A DNA stretch of 64,000 bases from Glandiceps talaboti (GCF_964340395.1 NC_135558.1:5009501-5073500), one strand, 5' to 3'; shown: positions 40,010-62,973, counted from the stretch's first letter. Numbers and translations: made by a program. Notes: generated by a model from the sequence alone, not told the origin.

Positions 40010-40590
40010 GATTTACAGTTAATATAAAAATTACTGAACCCGACTTTGTTCACCAATTCTGATAACTAATACAATTTTTAAAATTAAGATTCGTCAATTT
40101 GCCATAACAGTAACCCGGCGAAAATGGTACTAGATCTACCTAGTCGTCGCGTGTCAATTCGACGAACGCAAATACATGTACCTACTACTAACACATTCAT
40201 TTATTCTTTATCAATAGCTAAATATTCATCGGCGACATTCGATTTCCGAAATTATAGATGTGAAATGTTTTAACATCGTCAAAATATGGTCATTAGAACG
40301 CAATTTTACGAAATTTCGTTATTATTCCAGTGCGCCATGTTCGCGAAAGCATGCAGTGACAGTTTACTACACTCCCTCGAAGGAAATGTTATGTTCCTTG
40401 TCTTCGTTAATGGTCTGAGTCTGTACACGATAACACAATCGTCGTGTTTCTGAAATATTTATTTAACGTCTCTCTTCAACGTCTATGACACAACGAAGAT
40501 AATGTTGGAAACTGAAAGATTATGTGAAAATAATATGCAAGAGAATTCGACAATTTTTGTACATACCAAACTAACGCACACGTTCCCTGT
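40010..40590. repeat. Ancient tandem duplication, copy 2
   Basis: Diverged copy of 38000-38570 about 2.0 kb away, collinear and interrupted by indels. Its minus-strand GTATGT donor-like site (ACATACC at about 40560) is kept, so it could be a second first exon or the promoter of a lost paralogue. Confidence 0.6.
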
Positions 40591-40599
40591 TGAAATTAA

Positions 40600-42991
40600 A
40601 ATGCTACCAAAACCGGCTTATTTACAATCGTGGTTACAACCACAGTTACTCGCTAATTTGATAACGTTGTCCTCAGACAACACTTTTTTGGTTGTCTGAT
40701 GTTGGCCTCAGACATTCAATAGTTGTCTGACTGTGGTCATGTGGCGTAGAAAATGCCGTAGACTGAAATATCGTGCGTTACTTGTTTGTATTATTTGGTT
40801 CAGGGGAAAACTTAGTTCATCGTACATGGAGCATACTAAAAAAACTTCCATTTTGTTTCTAAAAAGTATTGATTCTAAATAAACATAACTGCAAACAGAG
40901 ACTGTTTTTCGCTGAAATCGTTGGATCTCGAGTGACAATCATGAAATTCTCTATCAGACATGATGAGATGTGTTTTAAAAAATATGACTAACGCAAAGAA
41001 TCTAATAATCAAGTTGTTGCTAACACATCACCACTTAAAAGTTCACAACAGCTTTAATTATTCATTTCACTGTAATGGTGCCAATGGTGAGACTAATCAC
41101 TAAAAGATAGGATATATCTTTCTTTATGACGGCAGTATATATACGATCAGGTATTTTTAAGCTCTTGGTATGTTGTATAACATATTTCGTTTTAGTATTC
41201 ATAGTATTAATATTGAAGCCTATCTTTCCCATGTCACACACACGCAGTTTTAAAAAAATGTTAACATGGTTATTCTACATAGTTGGAAACAGATATAGTG
41301 TATCGACCCATGCACCCTTGGGATGTACACATCCTTACCTTGCCTTGAAAACTATGATGACAAGATCAAAATGGAAATTAACGAACAGCGACGCAAATAT
41401 ACTAATATATGACAAACGGATATGGCGGTCACGGTATATTATAAACAGTGCAACAAGCGGTGGGAAATACCCGATTCAAACCACACATTTTCCATTGGTT
41501 GAAGAAGCATACATGTGATCACCAACGAACAGCGATTGGTGCAGTGGTAATATGCAGGTCTCCATTTCACCATTATATTTGTCAATACCGTATAGCATAT
41601 TCAGGTCATATGTCGAGATCGATTGAGAGTTGAAAGTTGAAATTCGAGTCAGTGACAAAATCAAACAGCCATAATATATATGTATCCTCCGATACCTCAA
41701 TGACATTCGATGACGCCCACATACGGCTAATACTTTGGTCGTCAGAAATCAACAGATGCGAGAATATTTTGATATGTGCCTAACCAAGAAATTACAATTC
41801 ACCATAACGAAATTTGCCAAAACAGCCCAATATAAATACTTGTGTTTACAATAACTGGAGAGTATCAGCTGTAAATTTGGTATTTTAGATAAGCGGAAAA
41901 TTGTTTTAACCGATGAAGTAGACAGTAACTTTAATAGTAATGGGGAAGCGTTTAATTCAGTGTGCCTTCAATTATTGCAGTCACGTTGCCAGTGCATAGT
42001 GACGCATATCATTTATGTCTCTGCTGTTATTCAGATACATTGTCCTCGTATGACTGACTATTCAAAGTTCAGTCCGAATATACGTTCAGTTGTGGACGCA
42101 TGTATTTTACCATAAGGTCGTAGGTTATTGTTTGCACTGTAAGGTAGTCAGGTACGAGACACTTCGAAACATGTTGGAACGCGTTTAGAAATGTGTAATT
42201 TACTGGAGAAACGAGTATTCAAGATGAAAAATTTAACTACTGAAGGGACTTTGATACCAGATGAAATTTACAATGGCGGCTTCTGGCGGAGGAGCGAAGA
42301 CCATTGTCAGATGTTGACTATTGCTTTGGTTTAATATGTAAATCAGATGTCTCTCTGAACAAATTAATTGTTCTCACCACTGCAGTATAAAACACAAGTC
42401 CAGCGATAAAGGGATATTGTTATGCTATTTTAACGGCAAGACAGACAAATTAAGGGTAAAGTCAAATATCATGACAATACCTTTTGATCTGTATTTGTTG
42501 CTGTTCATAGTTCTTTTTTCCTTTCCAATATTAATTGTTTAACTGAAACCTTTGAATGCGATAAAAACGACTAACTACAGTTGAATACACCGCCGACATG
42601 AAGCGGTTTGGCGCATATCAAAGACAGAAATTGGTAAATTATTCCGTTATTAAGTGATATCATATATCTACTTCATATTGTGAGCATGCTATATGAACAA
42701 CTTATGCACCGCCACTGTTTGTCGTTTCGTTCAATTCGCTAACATAATCTGGCAACTTCTCTTAACGACAGTTTGTTTTTATCGAAAACATTCAAGCGTT
42801 GCTATGCTCTAATAGGCTTGGTATGATTTGTTTGTTTGTGGCCTGCAGCTATTGTGTGGTGTATTTCACCAGAGTGACACTATAATACGCAGAATTGCCC
42901 TACACCGTACTAAAGGTCAATGGATTTGATTGGACTGAAGCCTAACCTCTCCGGTATTGTACGTTATATCAAAGAGCAAATGTATACGCCT
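40600..42991. other. Noncoding, nothing else recognised
   Basis: Apart from the unsupported frame at 41126-41518, this stretch shows no repeats, conserved exons or RNA signals that I can identify. Confidence 0.45.
41126..41518 (+). other. Open frame with an N-terminal hydrophobic segment, unsupported
   Basis: A 130-codon frame starts MTAVYIRSG, followed by IFKLLVCCITYFVLVFIVLI, a type II signal-anchor-like segment, then a basic tail. Start context is weak, no family is recognised and no splice partners were found. Probably chance, listed because of the membrane segment. Confidence 0.15.
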
Positions 42992-43000
42992 ATGCATGCC

Positions 43001-43091
43001 TAGTCTCGCTGCCAGACTCGAGACTATCGTCCCAATCTCGGTATACATAAACAGATTAGGAACGATAGTCTCGAGTCTGGCAGCGAGACTA
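43001..43091. mobile_element. 91-bp foldback MITE with 30-bp perfect arms and 9-bp target duplication
   Basis: Arms 43001-43030 and 43062-43091 (TAGTCTCGCTGCCAGACTCG and onward) are perfect inverse complements over 30 bp, with a 31-nt loop. ATGCATGCC is directly repeated at 42992-43000 and 43092-43100. A 9-bp duplication points to a Mutator-type non-autonomous element. The frames that span it on both strands are artefacts of the palindrome. Confidence 0.85.
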
Positions 43092-43100
43092 ATGCATGCC

Positions 43101-44020
43101 ATGCTGAATCCTACACCATTGAAAGCCCTGACTCACGAGTGACCAATTTCTCATCATCAACAACGACTATCCTTGTTAAGCAGCCAATCAGGTTTAACTA
43201 AAAATTGCTATATAACTTTGATAACATAAATGGTGGCATTCTTTGACACAATACAGAAACTATTCAAAGTTAGGCATATGGCATCGTCATAAAGTGTTAT
43301 GTTATGAAACTTCAATAGAGAACCATATGCAAACTGATTTGTATTATGAATACACAATTTGAAGGTTGCATTTTAAAGATATTACCGAATTACATAAAAT
43401 CGTTATTTATGTAAATGTTTCATTAATATTCATAGAATGTTTACTAACCTAATTAGTTCTCATAACATAATCACGTTTCATTTGAATTGAATTAGTGGTT
43501 TTAGAAAAAATGTCAAAGACGCACACAGACAACATCAGGAAATATAACCAATGTTCCCATTATATATAGAAAAGGAGAGGTAAAAGAAATTACAAAATCG
43601 TTTCTATTGATCACAGAAATACACAAACCTGCCATCAAAACAATACATAATTATGTATAAACTTGACCTGATAATGTAAACTTTGATTATATGATCGTTC
43701 AAATATCAAGATCCGCATATTTTCGGAACAATTCTGCGTGTCATATATTTGTGATAAAAAGTTCCACCCATTTCTTACAACAAATCATTTTCTGCTGCTT
43801 CGAAACAACTACCTGTTAAGTTCTGCCCAACATTTTCGTGTTATTTGTAAGTTATTCCGTTATACCCTTAACCGTGTAATTTTAAAGTCTGCCAAGACAT
43901 GTCGAATGCTGTTTGAATCTACCATTTCCCCCGTTGCGGATTTATCTCTCCATGTCAACAATACCTTGTCCCTGTCAGTAAATTACCTTTCAGTAAAACA
44001 TTGTTAGATAAAACGAAAAC
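43101..44020. other. Noncoding, nothing recognised
   Basis: AT-rich. The open frame at 43738-44007 has no homology or exon structure I can support. Confidence 0.45.
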
Positions 44021-44024
44021 TTAC

Positions 44025-44210
44025 CGACATGGTGTATGTGAAGTCTAGCCTTGAAGAGTTCCCTCCATAATCACTAAAGTAATTTAAATCCACATTCATT
44101 CGAATAGTCATCGTTGATATGAGTACTCTGCTGGTTTTCATTGATATATGGAAAAGAAAAACAACGATTATATTTAGGAATCCGAAAAAAAAGCAAGCGC
44201 CACTCAACAT
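44025..44210 (-). CDS. Candidate first coding exon of a type II membrane protein
   Basis: 62 codons from an ATG with A at -3 to a strong donor (TCG then GTAAGT). The sequence starts MLSGACFFFGFLNIIVVFLF, a signal-anchor-like hydrophobic segment, followed by basic residues and an N-glycosylation sequon (NSS, residues 51-53). The layout (short tail, one membrane segment, lumenal stem) is that of Golgi enzymes or small membrane proteins. I found no following exon in the window that clearly joins it. Confidence 0.3.
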
Positions 44211-44752
44211 AGTCCGTCATGAGAGGTGATCACCACACCGCACAATTCAACAAGTATATGAGATATGTAAATTCCAAAACTGGAAACACTTGATAGGTGC
44301 ATTCTTTAGGTATATGAGATACAGCACGCATTTGATGGATAATTGCCAACTTTACAGGTAGCCTTTTCAGGTATATGGATTACAGCATTCGATGGACAAT
44401 TGCCAACTGTACTCAGTACCCCCCCCCCCCCGCTGACTTTAAGCGAACATGGCGGGTTCTAAAGTACAATAGGATAGAAACAGTCATTGTGTACATTGTT
44501 ACCCTTACTGGAATCGTGCCAAATTTTGATGGCAAACATTAAATCTTTGTAGCATTGAAGCAATCATTCATTGTTTGACAGAAAAAAGTTCAGCGCCATC
44601 AATCAGTGTTCTCCGGGCTAGGCTTTGGGGTCAATTACGTACCTGCAGACGATACCTTACCCCCTTGCTTCGAACATTCTCAATGACAATTATGTCGCCC
44701 TAGTCTGGTTGTTCTATCGGCCTTTTTTATTTGTCCAATAATAGAAGAGTAA

Positions 44753-45755
44753 GGGAGCGATCAGTTTTTACGGCGGGGGGGGGTAAATCAGAGGGGGGCA
44801 CCTTAATTTGGGACTCAAAGAAGGGGGGGTCATCATTTTTACAAAGTGATTAAATGAGGGGGGGGGGGTCACCTTATTTTCAACAACGGAACGAAATCAT
44901 GAACCACCCTGCTGTATTTAAATTTCCATACAACACATACAATAAACCATAAACACATAAGAAATGAAATACCTTGAAATTTACAGGATGGTCTGATTCT
45001 AAAATCTGTGCCTCCATTGACCTGAACATGTTGAATTGCACACAAACATAGCCAACAGAGACAAAATTTCAAATAATTTAATGAATTTGTATCTCTAAAT
45101 GGTAACTGGCCTCCACTATGCATGTTTTCCCCAAATTTTCTCGCTTTCTACTTGATCTTTTATTATTATTTTCTATTATTGTCAATATGACATGAAATGA
45201 TTTAAACTTTTGAAACCCTAAAATTAGTGATTCTTTTATGATATAACTAAGTTGTGTTTTACTTCTGAATGGTGCTCTAAATGGCCTCCAGATGGTGTTC
45301 ATTTTTCAAAAAACCTCTTACCATGGGAGAGAGACACCCCTCCCAACCTCCCCCTCCCGCGCTTGTATAACATTCGCACGTGCGTAGCATGCACTTCTCC
45401 CCATACTGTTTCCAGTTCTCTCCCTACTTTGAAACTTTCTGAAACCCCTAGGTTTACAATTATATTAACTCTATTTCTAATATTGTACTTCACAATTAGT
45501 TGAATTAATATATAATGGTAATAGTTCACTCAATGTAAGAGATATCCTAGAACGTTTGGTTACTAAACCATGAATGTATATATATATATTTTTTTTTTTT
45601 GGGGGGGGGGGTCAGTGTGGTTTTTTTTATTTGTCAGAGGGGCGTTCGATTGTTTTGTGGATGAATCACAGGGAGGGGGGGGGTTCACTATTTTTAAGTA
45701 CAACACGAACAATAAGTCACCGGCCCACCCCCGGCCGTAAAAACTGATCGCTCCC
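44753..45755. mobile_element. 1-kb TIR element with TAA target duplication (PIF/Harbinger-like)
   Basis: The ends are GGGAGCGATCAGTTTTTACG at 44753 and its inverse complement ending at 45755, about 22 bp of perfect inverted repeat. TAA flanks both sides (44750-44752 and 45756-45758). A 3-bp TAA/TTA duplication with GGG ends fits PIF/Harbinger. Subterminal regions carry G-runs on both sides. No transposase is readable inside, so it is non-autonomous. Confidence 0.75.
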
Positions 45756-45885
45756 TAAGCTGCAGTTGTATATAACGGATAATATCAACTAACTTTTAAT
45801 GAAATGCCGATAAAGGTTTATAGATGGAAATTATAATTCGAAGATAAAAACAACGAGCGTGCTAGTGCTAAATTGGTCAAATGAA

Positions 45886-45889
45886 TGAA

Positions 45890-45920
<31 letters not shown>

Positions 45921-45950
45921 ATTTGATAAATAAATAAATAAATAACTTAA

Positions 45951-46009
<59 letters not shown>

Positions 46010-46010
46010 G
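45886..46010 (+). repeat. (AAAT)n microsatellite
   Basis: About thirty AAAT units with two short interruptions. Confidence 0.95.
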
Positions 46011-46257
46011 ATAAAATAACGAGTGAAATTAAATAAACATTACGATGTAACAGTGACCTGCATAAATTCGTGTTGAAAATCGTCGTACCACTGCAGCTAA
46101 AGCATTTTTTTAATTTCTGAGATTTGTTACAAAATAGTAAGTTAACAAGAAAAAAAAAGTGCCTAACGTAACCGAAAAATCGTAACCTAATAATTGAATA
46201 ATCTTAATATATTCTGATCAATTACCACTTATATGACTTATACAACTATTCTGTGTA

Positions 46258-46292
46258 GCACCTCAGACCACTGAAATAGTGGTCTGAGGTAG
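46258..46292. repeat. Short perfect hairpin
   Basis: ACCTCAGACCACT and its inverse complement are separated by GAAAT (46260-46290). Without flanking duplication or a poly-U end, the nature is unclear. Confidence 0.6.
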
Positions 46293-47160
46293 CATACACT
46301 AACATGTATACTCAGGCAGTAAGAAAACAAGGCGAAAATAATTATACGGTGAAAGATGTGTTACTGAGGTGTGTAGACAAAACTAGTAGATACAGTCGTT
46401 GGTGGCGCTCCACTTGTTCCGCTAACCTATAGAGCAATCAACGATTCAATTTAATGTTCAGTCTTTATTATATATATACCTTGATCTTCTATACATTTCT
46501 TAAGAAGCATATCATAAAGACATGCTTTATCAACCTCAAGTTCAAGGAAAGTTCAAGCGGAAAAGTGTTCAGCGAGATTTTCCTTTTAAAAAACCAGACC
46601 GTCTGGGCGACACATCACCATTCATGTTATTACTAAGGGAGTACCACCCCTCTCCTTCTCAGATTTAGCGCCAAAAGAACATTTTCCAGATCCCCGTGTG
46701 CTTTAATATCGAGCAAATCTTGTCAGCTGCTGATGACAATGATTTAATTTCTCTACTTCGAAAGAAATGACCGGCACACTCTTCACAATTTTTAAGCCTG
46801 CAAAATAGCATGTGACAAAGATAGAACAGTAAGGCGGAAATTGTGGTGTTAGACCATTCTCTACATAACCACACAACGATATATATGGGGCACAAATTCC
46901 GATTGCGAATATGGAATGTTCATATGTTGACAACATAAGTCAAGATCGATGGTTGAGGGCATGCTACCGATTGAACAGATTTTCACATGCCTTGGTGCAT
47001 GTGGTGTTCATATAATCATGATGTTAGGAAACAACAACGTTGCCATCTCACGCTCGACATAATGTACAAAAAATTGACGAATTCATATGATGACAGTTTA
47101 CATTATGTATAACAAAGGAGATGACACAATTTCCAATGAATAGGAATTCGTTATTTGCAT
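46293..47160. other. Noncoding, nothing recognised
   Basis: No exon, repeat family or RNA signal supported; the minus-strand frames at 46665-46936 overlap each other and have no homology. Confidence 0.45.
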
Positions 47161-47610
47161 TGTACTGTATTGTGCGGTGCTGTGCGGTGCTGTGCTGTGC
47201 TGTGCTGTGTGGTGCTGTGCTGTGCGGTGCGGTGCGGTGCGGTGCGGTGTGATGTGGTGTGGTGTGGTGTGGTGTGGTGTGGTGCTGTGTTGTGCTGTGC
47301 TGTGCTGTGTTGTGTTGTGTTGTGTTGTGTTGTGTTGTGTTGTGTTGTGTTGTGTTGTGTTGTGTTGTGTTGTGTTGTGTTGCATTGCATTGTATCGCAT
47401 TGCATTGTATTGTTTTCACCAATGTATGTATCATTAAACGTACACTTAGAGACACTAGAGGTACCATGTATTGTATTGTATTGTATTGTATTGTATTGTA
47501 TTGAATTGTATTGTATTGTATTGTATTGTATTGTATTGTATGGTATGGTATGGTATGGTATGGTATGGTATGGTATGGTATGGTATGGTATGGTATGGTA
47601 TAGTATTGTA
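47161..47610. repeat. Pentanucleotide array with stepwise changing unit
   Basis: Units run TGTGC/GGTGC (47161-47240), GTGTG/TGGTG (47241-47285), GTGCT, TTGTG (47300-47385), TTGCA/TTGTA (47386-47412), then a 55-bp unique spacer, then TTGTA (47467-47540) and TGGTA (47541-47600). Period five is kept while the unit mutates. The long frames translated from it (His/Thr/Gln or Cys/Val rich) are artefacts. Confidence 0.95.
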
Positions 47611-48767
47611 TTGATCTGTTTTTTATACAGTCAAGTGCACAGTAAAAGAAAGTTCTACAACGCAACATGAAACACCACCCCACCCTGCGTACTTGAGCCA
47701 GTCTAACCGTGACTGCATCGCTGCACCGCACCCATTAACCCCGTAGACTAAGAAAGTTACAGAAGTTTTCACGAATTTCTGCAGCAAGTTTAAACTGATC
47801 GCTATGTCCGATTTTAAACCAATCCCTTGCCATGTTCTTGTCGTAATCTGTAATCATTGATGATAGATGCTCAGAGAGCAAAGTTCAAAAAGCGCCCCCA
47901 TACGGTTGTTAGTCGATCTCTGGACTTCGATATGGTAGGGACATATGACGAAAGAGGTGTATTGTTCGCAAATTTTAGAAATTGATAAGGCGACTTAAAT
48001 CACACGTATTGTTATACATTAACGAAATTAAACCTATTGAAATGTAAACACGACTTGCTGCTGTCTCCTTCTTTCTTGAATTTGACTTTGTTTGGAAAAA
48101 CTTTAGTATTTCTAACATCAACGACATAGTTGGATTCAGTGCATCGAAAAACTTCCCTAAGACGTTGTGCAACAGATAAATCACGGAAGGTGAGTGGTGA
48201 CGTATTTTGGTCTTCCGAAGTCTTATTTAGCTAGTACATTACATGTATCTGTAAAAATATAACGTTTCCGATGTCAGGCATAAGAAAACATATATCCTTT
48301 GTATGTCTCCATCTCTTCGTGTTACATAGCCAGCTATATATATGCCAATTTTCAAATTTCATTTACAGTGTATACGTACATAGCATGATGCAGTTGGCTA
48401 AGATTGTTTCGTGAACCCAAAGCCAAAGGTCACTGATTACATGTATTTAGTAACCTGAATGATGTATAGACTTCTAGTGGTAAACACACTGGTTTGCACT
48501 ATTGTTGGCCAACCCACCAAACTTCAACTTTGTTTTGAGGTTGAATCAGTGGATGTCTAAAGACAGCAGACATGACACAAGAATACGCATAAAAGTGATA
48601 ATCAAAGAGCATTGTAAGAAAATATGAACGCATAATGGCTCATACAATGAATGTTCAATGCTCCCCTACGCGAAAGACTTATTATGGTGTATAGCTGATT
48701 AGTATGCATTGTTTGCCAGCCAAACAAACATTGTCTCCTTCACCTCAACCCCCCACCACCTTTTGGT

Positions 48768-48841
<74 letters not shown>

Positions 48842-48982
48842 GACCACGACCATCACGACCACCACAACCACAGCCACTATACAATCATAATGTAACTACT
48901 TTTTCATTTTCTTTTTTCGTTTAAATATTCTTCAGACCTTAACTTTACTAGTTTCTACTTTGAAAGAGTGACGGTGGTCAGT
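47611..48982. other. Ankyrin-gene upstream region with an (ATC)n tract
   Basis: It contains (ATC)n at 48769-48841, whose poly-His and poly-Asp frames are not genes. A minus-strand stretch at about 47985-48190 (LREVFRCTESNYVVDVRNTK) reads protein-like but lacks start, splice context and known homology. Confidence 0.45.
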
Positions 48983-58144
<9,162 letters not shown>

Positions 58145-58339
58145 GTGACCGGTCATAAGGTTATGTGCTTTTGGACTTGTGTTATATCTGGATCTAACGT
58201 GATTGACGCAAACTTTATTTTTTTTTTAATTGGATTATGTTAGACCATTAGTTTCATATGCTCTAATCATAACACGTGGAGTTTTGAGCCTTTGTGGATG
58301 GATATTATGAGGTGTATAACCACTGTATATTATGTTGGC

Positions 58340-58345
58340 AATAAA
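58340..58345 (+). promoter_or_regulatory. Polyadenylation signal of the ankyrin gene
   Basis: AATAAA, 196 bases after the stop codon at 58142-58144. It is the first such hexamer downstream of the stop and lies in a T-rich context. Confidence 0.6.
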
Positions 58346-58359
58346 ATGATTATACAGTT

Positions 58360-60010
58360 CCTAGTGTTATCACGTCTTTTTTATGATTACTTACTACAAA
58401 TTTATTATAATGGAATGAAATAAAAAGTCTCATCTACTTCTGATTTATCAACACAAAACGAAATATTAGCATGTTTAATATCAGACAATTACACAAGGCT
58501 ACTAAGTTACAGATTTTCATCACGATAAAACGGTTCAAATGTTTATATAAATTGTAATAAAATGGACTTCGATATCAATAAAATTTGGATGTTTCTATTT
58601 ATAGGGATGACACCATTTATACGATGGTGTATAAACAGCATGGCCTTGACTAAGTCACGTGTTTGCTATTATTCGATATTCAGATTCAACTTAATAGTGC
58701 AATTCTTGCTTAGCATTTGTATCTCCTAAACTACCGAAGTCAAACTGTCTCTATCATTAGTATCTATACATAAAGGGAGATGTGAAGAACGCTGACAAAA
58801 TGAATTTAAAAGTGCGGATATTAAAAGCGTGAAGAGAGAATTTGCACGTGTATAGGCAAGCCAATCACGTTCACATTCTGACCATGTAAGATTGACACTC
58901 ATAAGAGGAAAGGGAATTACTGTTTGGAAGCATGGAAAAAAGAGCCTAGCGGTGCATATATTGTCACGAGAATAAAGCCGGACAAAGACGCCGCTATTCT
59001 AAATATGAACAGTACAGTAGCCACAATGACCTTTCCTCCACAAGTAGGACACGAATATATAGTCCTTTAAATCATCTTATGTTCGTGTTGGGTGTCTCCT
59101 GCACTCTAGCAGCAACTGGGACATATTTTCATCAAATAACCAGGCAAATTTAAGATATATTCACTAGAAATTGGTCAGTTACTTATTTAAAAAATACGCA
59201 GCATATGCTTATTTTTTGTTTATATTATTAATAGGTAGTATAATGGCAAGTTTAAATCTTAAGTAAAAAGCTTTGGTTTTGAATCTGACACCACAGTTGT
59301 TGTAACTGGAGTATAATGATCAGACAACTATATTCACTGGAACTTCAAATACAAATTGCCAGACATTGTACATGTTAACATGTGTCGATATTATCCATAA
59401 GCAGTACAGAAACAACCGTTGAGGACGCCGATTTTGGATGCGGACCCAAAAATCAATTCGTTTTGATTTATGATCGTGTATTCAGCAATACGAATTTGTT
59501 TATCCATAGGCGATATGATACTTTTTAGGGTGTACGGTATTACGAATAACTATAAATTGAGCCCTTTGGTTTGTTATGCATCGTAATTAGAAAAACTATG
59601 TGCATTAACTAATTTTACTTGACATATCGATTCCGCAGACATTCGTAAACATTGACGTTACCCAAATTTTAAAAACAGTTTTGTAATCATTTAATCATTG
59701 ATAAACCACCTTTATCGTTTTAATTCACCTTTGATCTGTGGATTTAAACTAAGTGTATGGCTGCCTCGTGGCATTTTTCAAACTATACTTTAATATTTCC
59801 GTCTCTATGCTAAACGATGTGTGATCAAAACCAATCTGTAAAATACGTGTGTTGCACATGCGTGATTGTTAACATACCGTTTACAACCTGCTTTCCATCA
59901 GTAATGCCATCGCTGACTTGTACGTAGATGAGCTTATGATCTGGTAAGTTTATCCCTTGTTCAATTTTTATAACCAAAGAATTATTGAAATTTTTACAGT
60001 AATGTCCTAT
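58360..60010. other. Noncoding with an ambiguous exon-like site pair
   Basis: At 59878-59942 splice-like signals occur on both strands: a GTAAGT donor on the plus strand at 59943, and a GTATGT donor on the minus strand reading after 59878. Short open frames exist on each strand, but neither can be joined to a second exon with confidence. Nothing else recognised. Confidence 0.35.
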
Positions 60011-60011
60011 A

Positions 60012-60075
60012 CATGTATGTATGTATGTATGTATGTATGTATGTATGTATGTATGTATGTATGTATGTATGTATA

Positions 60076-60112
<37 letters not shown>

Positions 60113-60118
60113 ATCTAT
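60012..60118 (+). repeat. (GTAT)n with a (GT)n core
   Basis: About fifteen GTAT units, about eleven GT units, then five more GTAT units. Confidence 0.95.
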
Positions 60119-61260
<1,142 letters not shown>

Positions 61261-61456
61261 AGATACATACATTCACATATTTAGAGACACCTTTCGCACA
61301 TTTATAGTTAAAATTACGGTTTTGATTTATAAACTAACATTTCGATACATATAATACTTTGAAATAAAGTAAACCAAATGATTTACCTTTTATGAGATCC
61401 CCGGGAGGGGTATTTAAAAACTATCGAAATATAAACTCATATACAATATCACTTAC

Positions 61457-61553
61457 GATAACCGAGGCGATATAATTTCCGCTCGTGACCTTTCCAAATG
61501 ACTCTGCCAGATCTAGACCGTGAAGTGTACCTTTCAGGCATGAGCTGTCAAAT
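61457..61553 (-). CDS. Candidate internal exon of an unidentified gene
   Basis: On the minus strand the stretch FDSSCLKGTLHGLDLAESFG followed by KVTSGNYIASVI runs to a strong GTAAGT donor at 61456-61451. A pyrimidine-rich stretch (TTTTCTTTCGCAATCGAG) could serve as acceptor. Amino-acid composition is that of a folded domain, unlike the surrounding frames. I do not recognise the family, and the next exon would lie to the left, possibly near 59878-59940. Confidence 0.35.
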
Positions 61554-61559
61554 CTCGAT

Positions 61560-62920
61560 TGCGAAAGAAAACGCTTCAAAAGAGAACGAGCAATGATTAA
61601 TATTGTATGGTTGGAGGATTGCAAGCACTTAATTATAATAAGTAATATTTATATCAGTTTCTTAATCACGAAAATGTATGCAACTTTACATTACACATAC
61701 GAATTTGAATTGTTTGGCGCTATAGTAACGATCTTGAGCAGGTGATAATGTGTACCGTACAAAAAAAACGTTCAAACGTCCAAACAACTCGAAAATGACA
61801 ATACACGCGTTCCTTTCCCACATTGTGCAATTGATACATGTCTTATTTGCTAACTGTATATAGAAGAACATAGTGCTAGCTACAACAGACTACTTCAGAA
61901 CAGCCAATGTGCTAAATATAATAACTCCATAATTATTATAACTTGTACTTCTTATTTGTGGTATTACATAACACTCAACCAATAAGCATGGGCGTATGGG
62001 GAACGGGGTTCCTTGCCATGGCAAAGAATAAACAGTAATGTAGCAGCTGCAAATTGCCAAAAACACGTGCTCCCTAATGTAGACTTGAATAATTTTGCAG
62101 ATTTTGTGAATCATCACTTTCTAAAAACAAAATCACAGAACCGATTCAGCTTTGTGTTATTACAATAACCCTGGAACCCTATTACAAACAAGTCTACATA
62201 TTGCACAAGTTAATCCAAAATGTACGAAAAAATAACACTTATCAGAACTGATACGTAGACCTCGAGTCGCAACACTATAAAAACAAACGTTTAGTCGTCT
62301 TTGGATTACAAGACGTTGACAAGGCTACCAACATTGAAATGTGAAGTTGTTTTCATCTTAGTCTGGGACAAAGTAAACCAGACGTTATGAAAGACAAAGT
62401 ACATGAAAAACGAATGAATATTACCAGAGATATGGATGGGTCAGTCAGACCTGGAAACATTAATGAAAATTAAAAAAATATCTAAATCATCTTTAGGGTA
62501 TTAATATCCTAAAGTAACTGTTCCTCTTATCAAGGTGTGTAAGTGTTCTCCTTAAGTTAAGTGAACAAAAGTAAACCCCAAGGCTTTAGTTGTGTAAAAG
62601 CCTAGAACCTTTTAACAAAGAATCATTATTGGAACATGGTTCAACATATGGAGTAATCCTTTGAGTAATTGTAACTGAAAATGTATCCGAAAATATCTCT
62701 TTAAGACCAGTACTTAGTATTTTTTGAAACGGAAAACAACTTTTCGATAATAGTCGTAGAAGTGAAACGCGCAAAGAAATAAACGTAGAACGTATCGAAC
62801 ATTCAAACTTTATATTTATTTCGAACAGTATATCTTAGCTTGTTTTTAAATAATTCTCGTAAGGATGATTTTAGTATAGTGATATCTGTCTGTATGTACA
62901 CCTGTGTGTGAGTGTGTGTG
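61560..62920. other. Noncoding, nothing recognised
   Basis: No supported exon, repeat family or RNA signal. Confidence 0.45.
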
Positions 62921-62930
62921 TGTCTGTCTG

Positions 62931-62973
<43 letters not shown>

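Noticed and set aside
42917-43142. Similar peptides on both strands (SLAARLETIVP)
   Set aside because: Produced by the perfect palindrome of the 91-bp foldback element.
47048-47731. 227-codon His/Thr/Gln-rich frame and Cys/Val-rich frames opposite
   Set aside because: Pure read-through of the pentanucleotide array; period-5 DNA without stops gives such frames on both strands.
47985-48190. Minus-strand protein-like stretch (LREVFRCTESNYVVDVRNTK)
   Set aside because: No start, no convincing acceptor, no family recognised; kept only as a remark.
48699-48895. Poly-His and poly-Asp frames
   Set aside because: Translation of an (ATC)n microsatellite.
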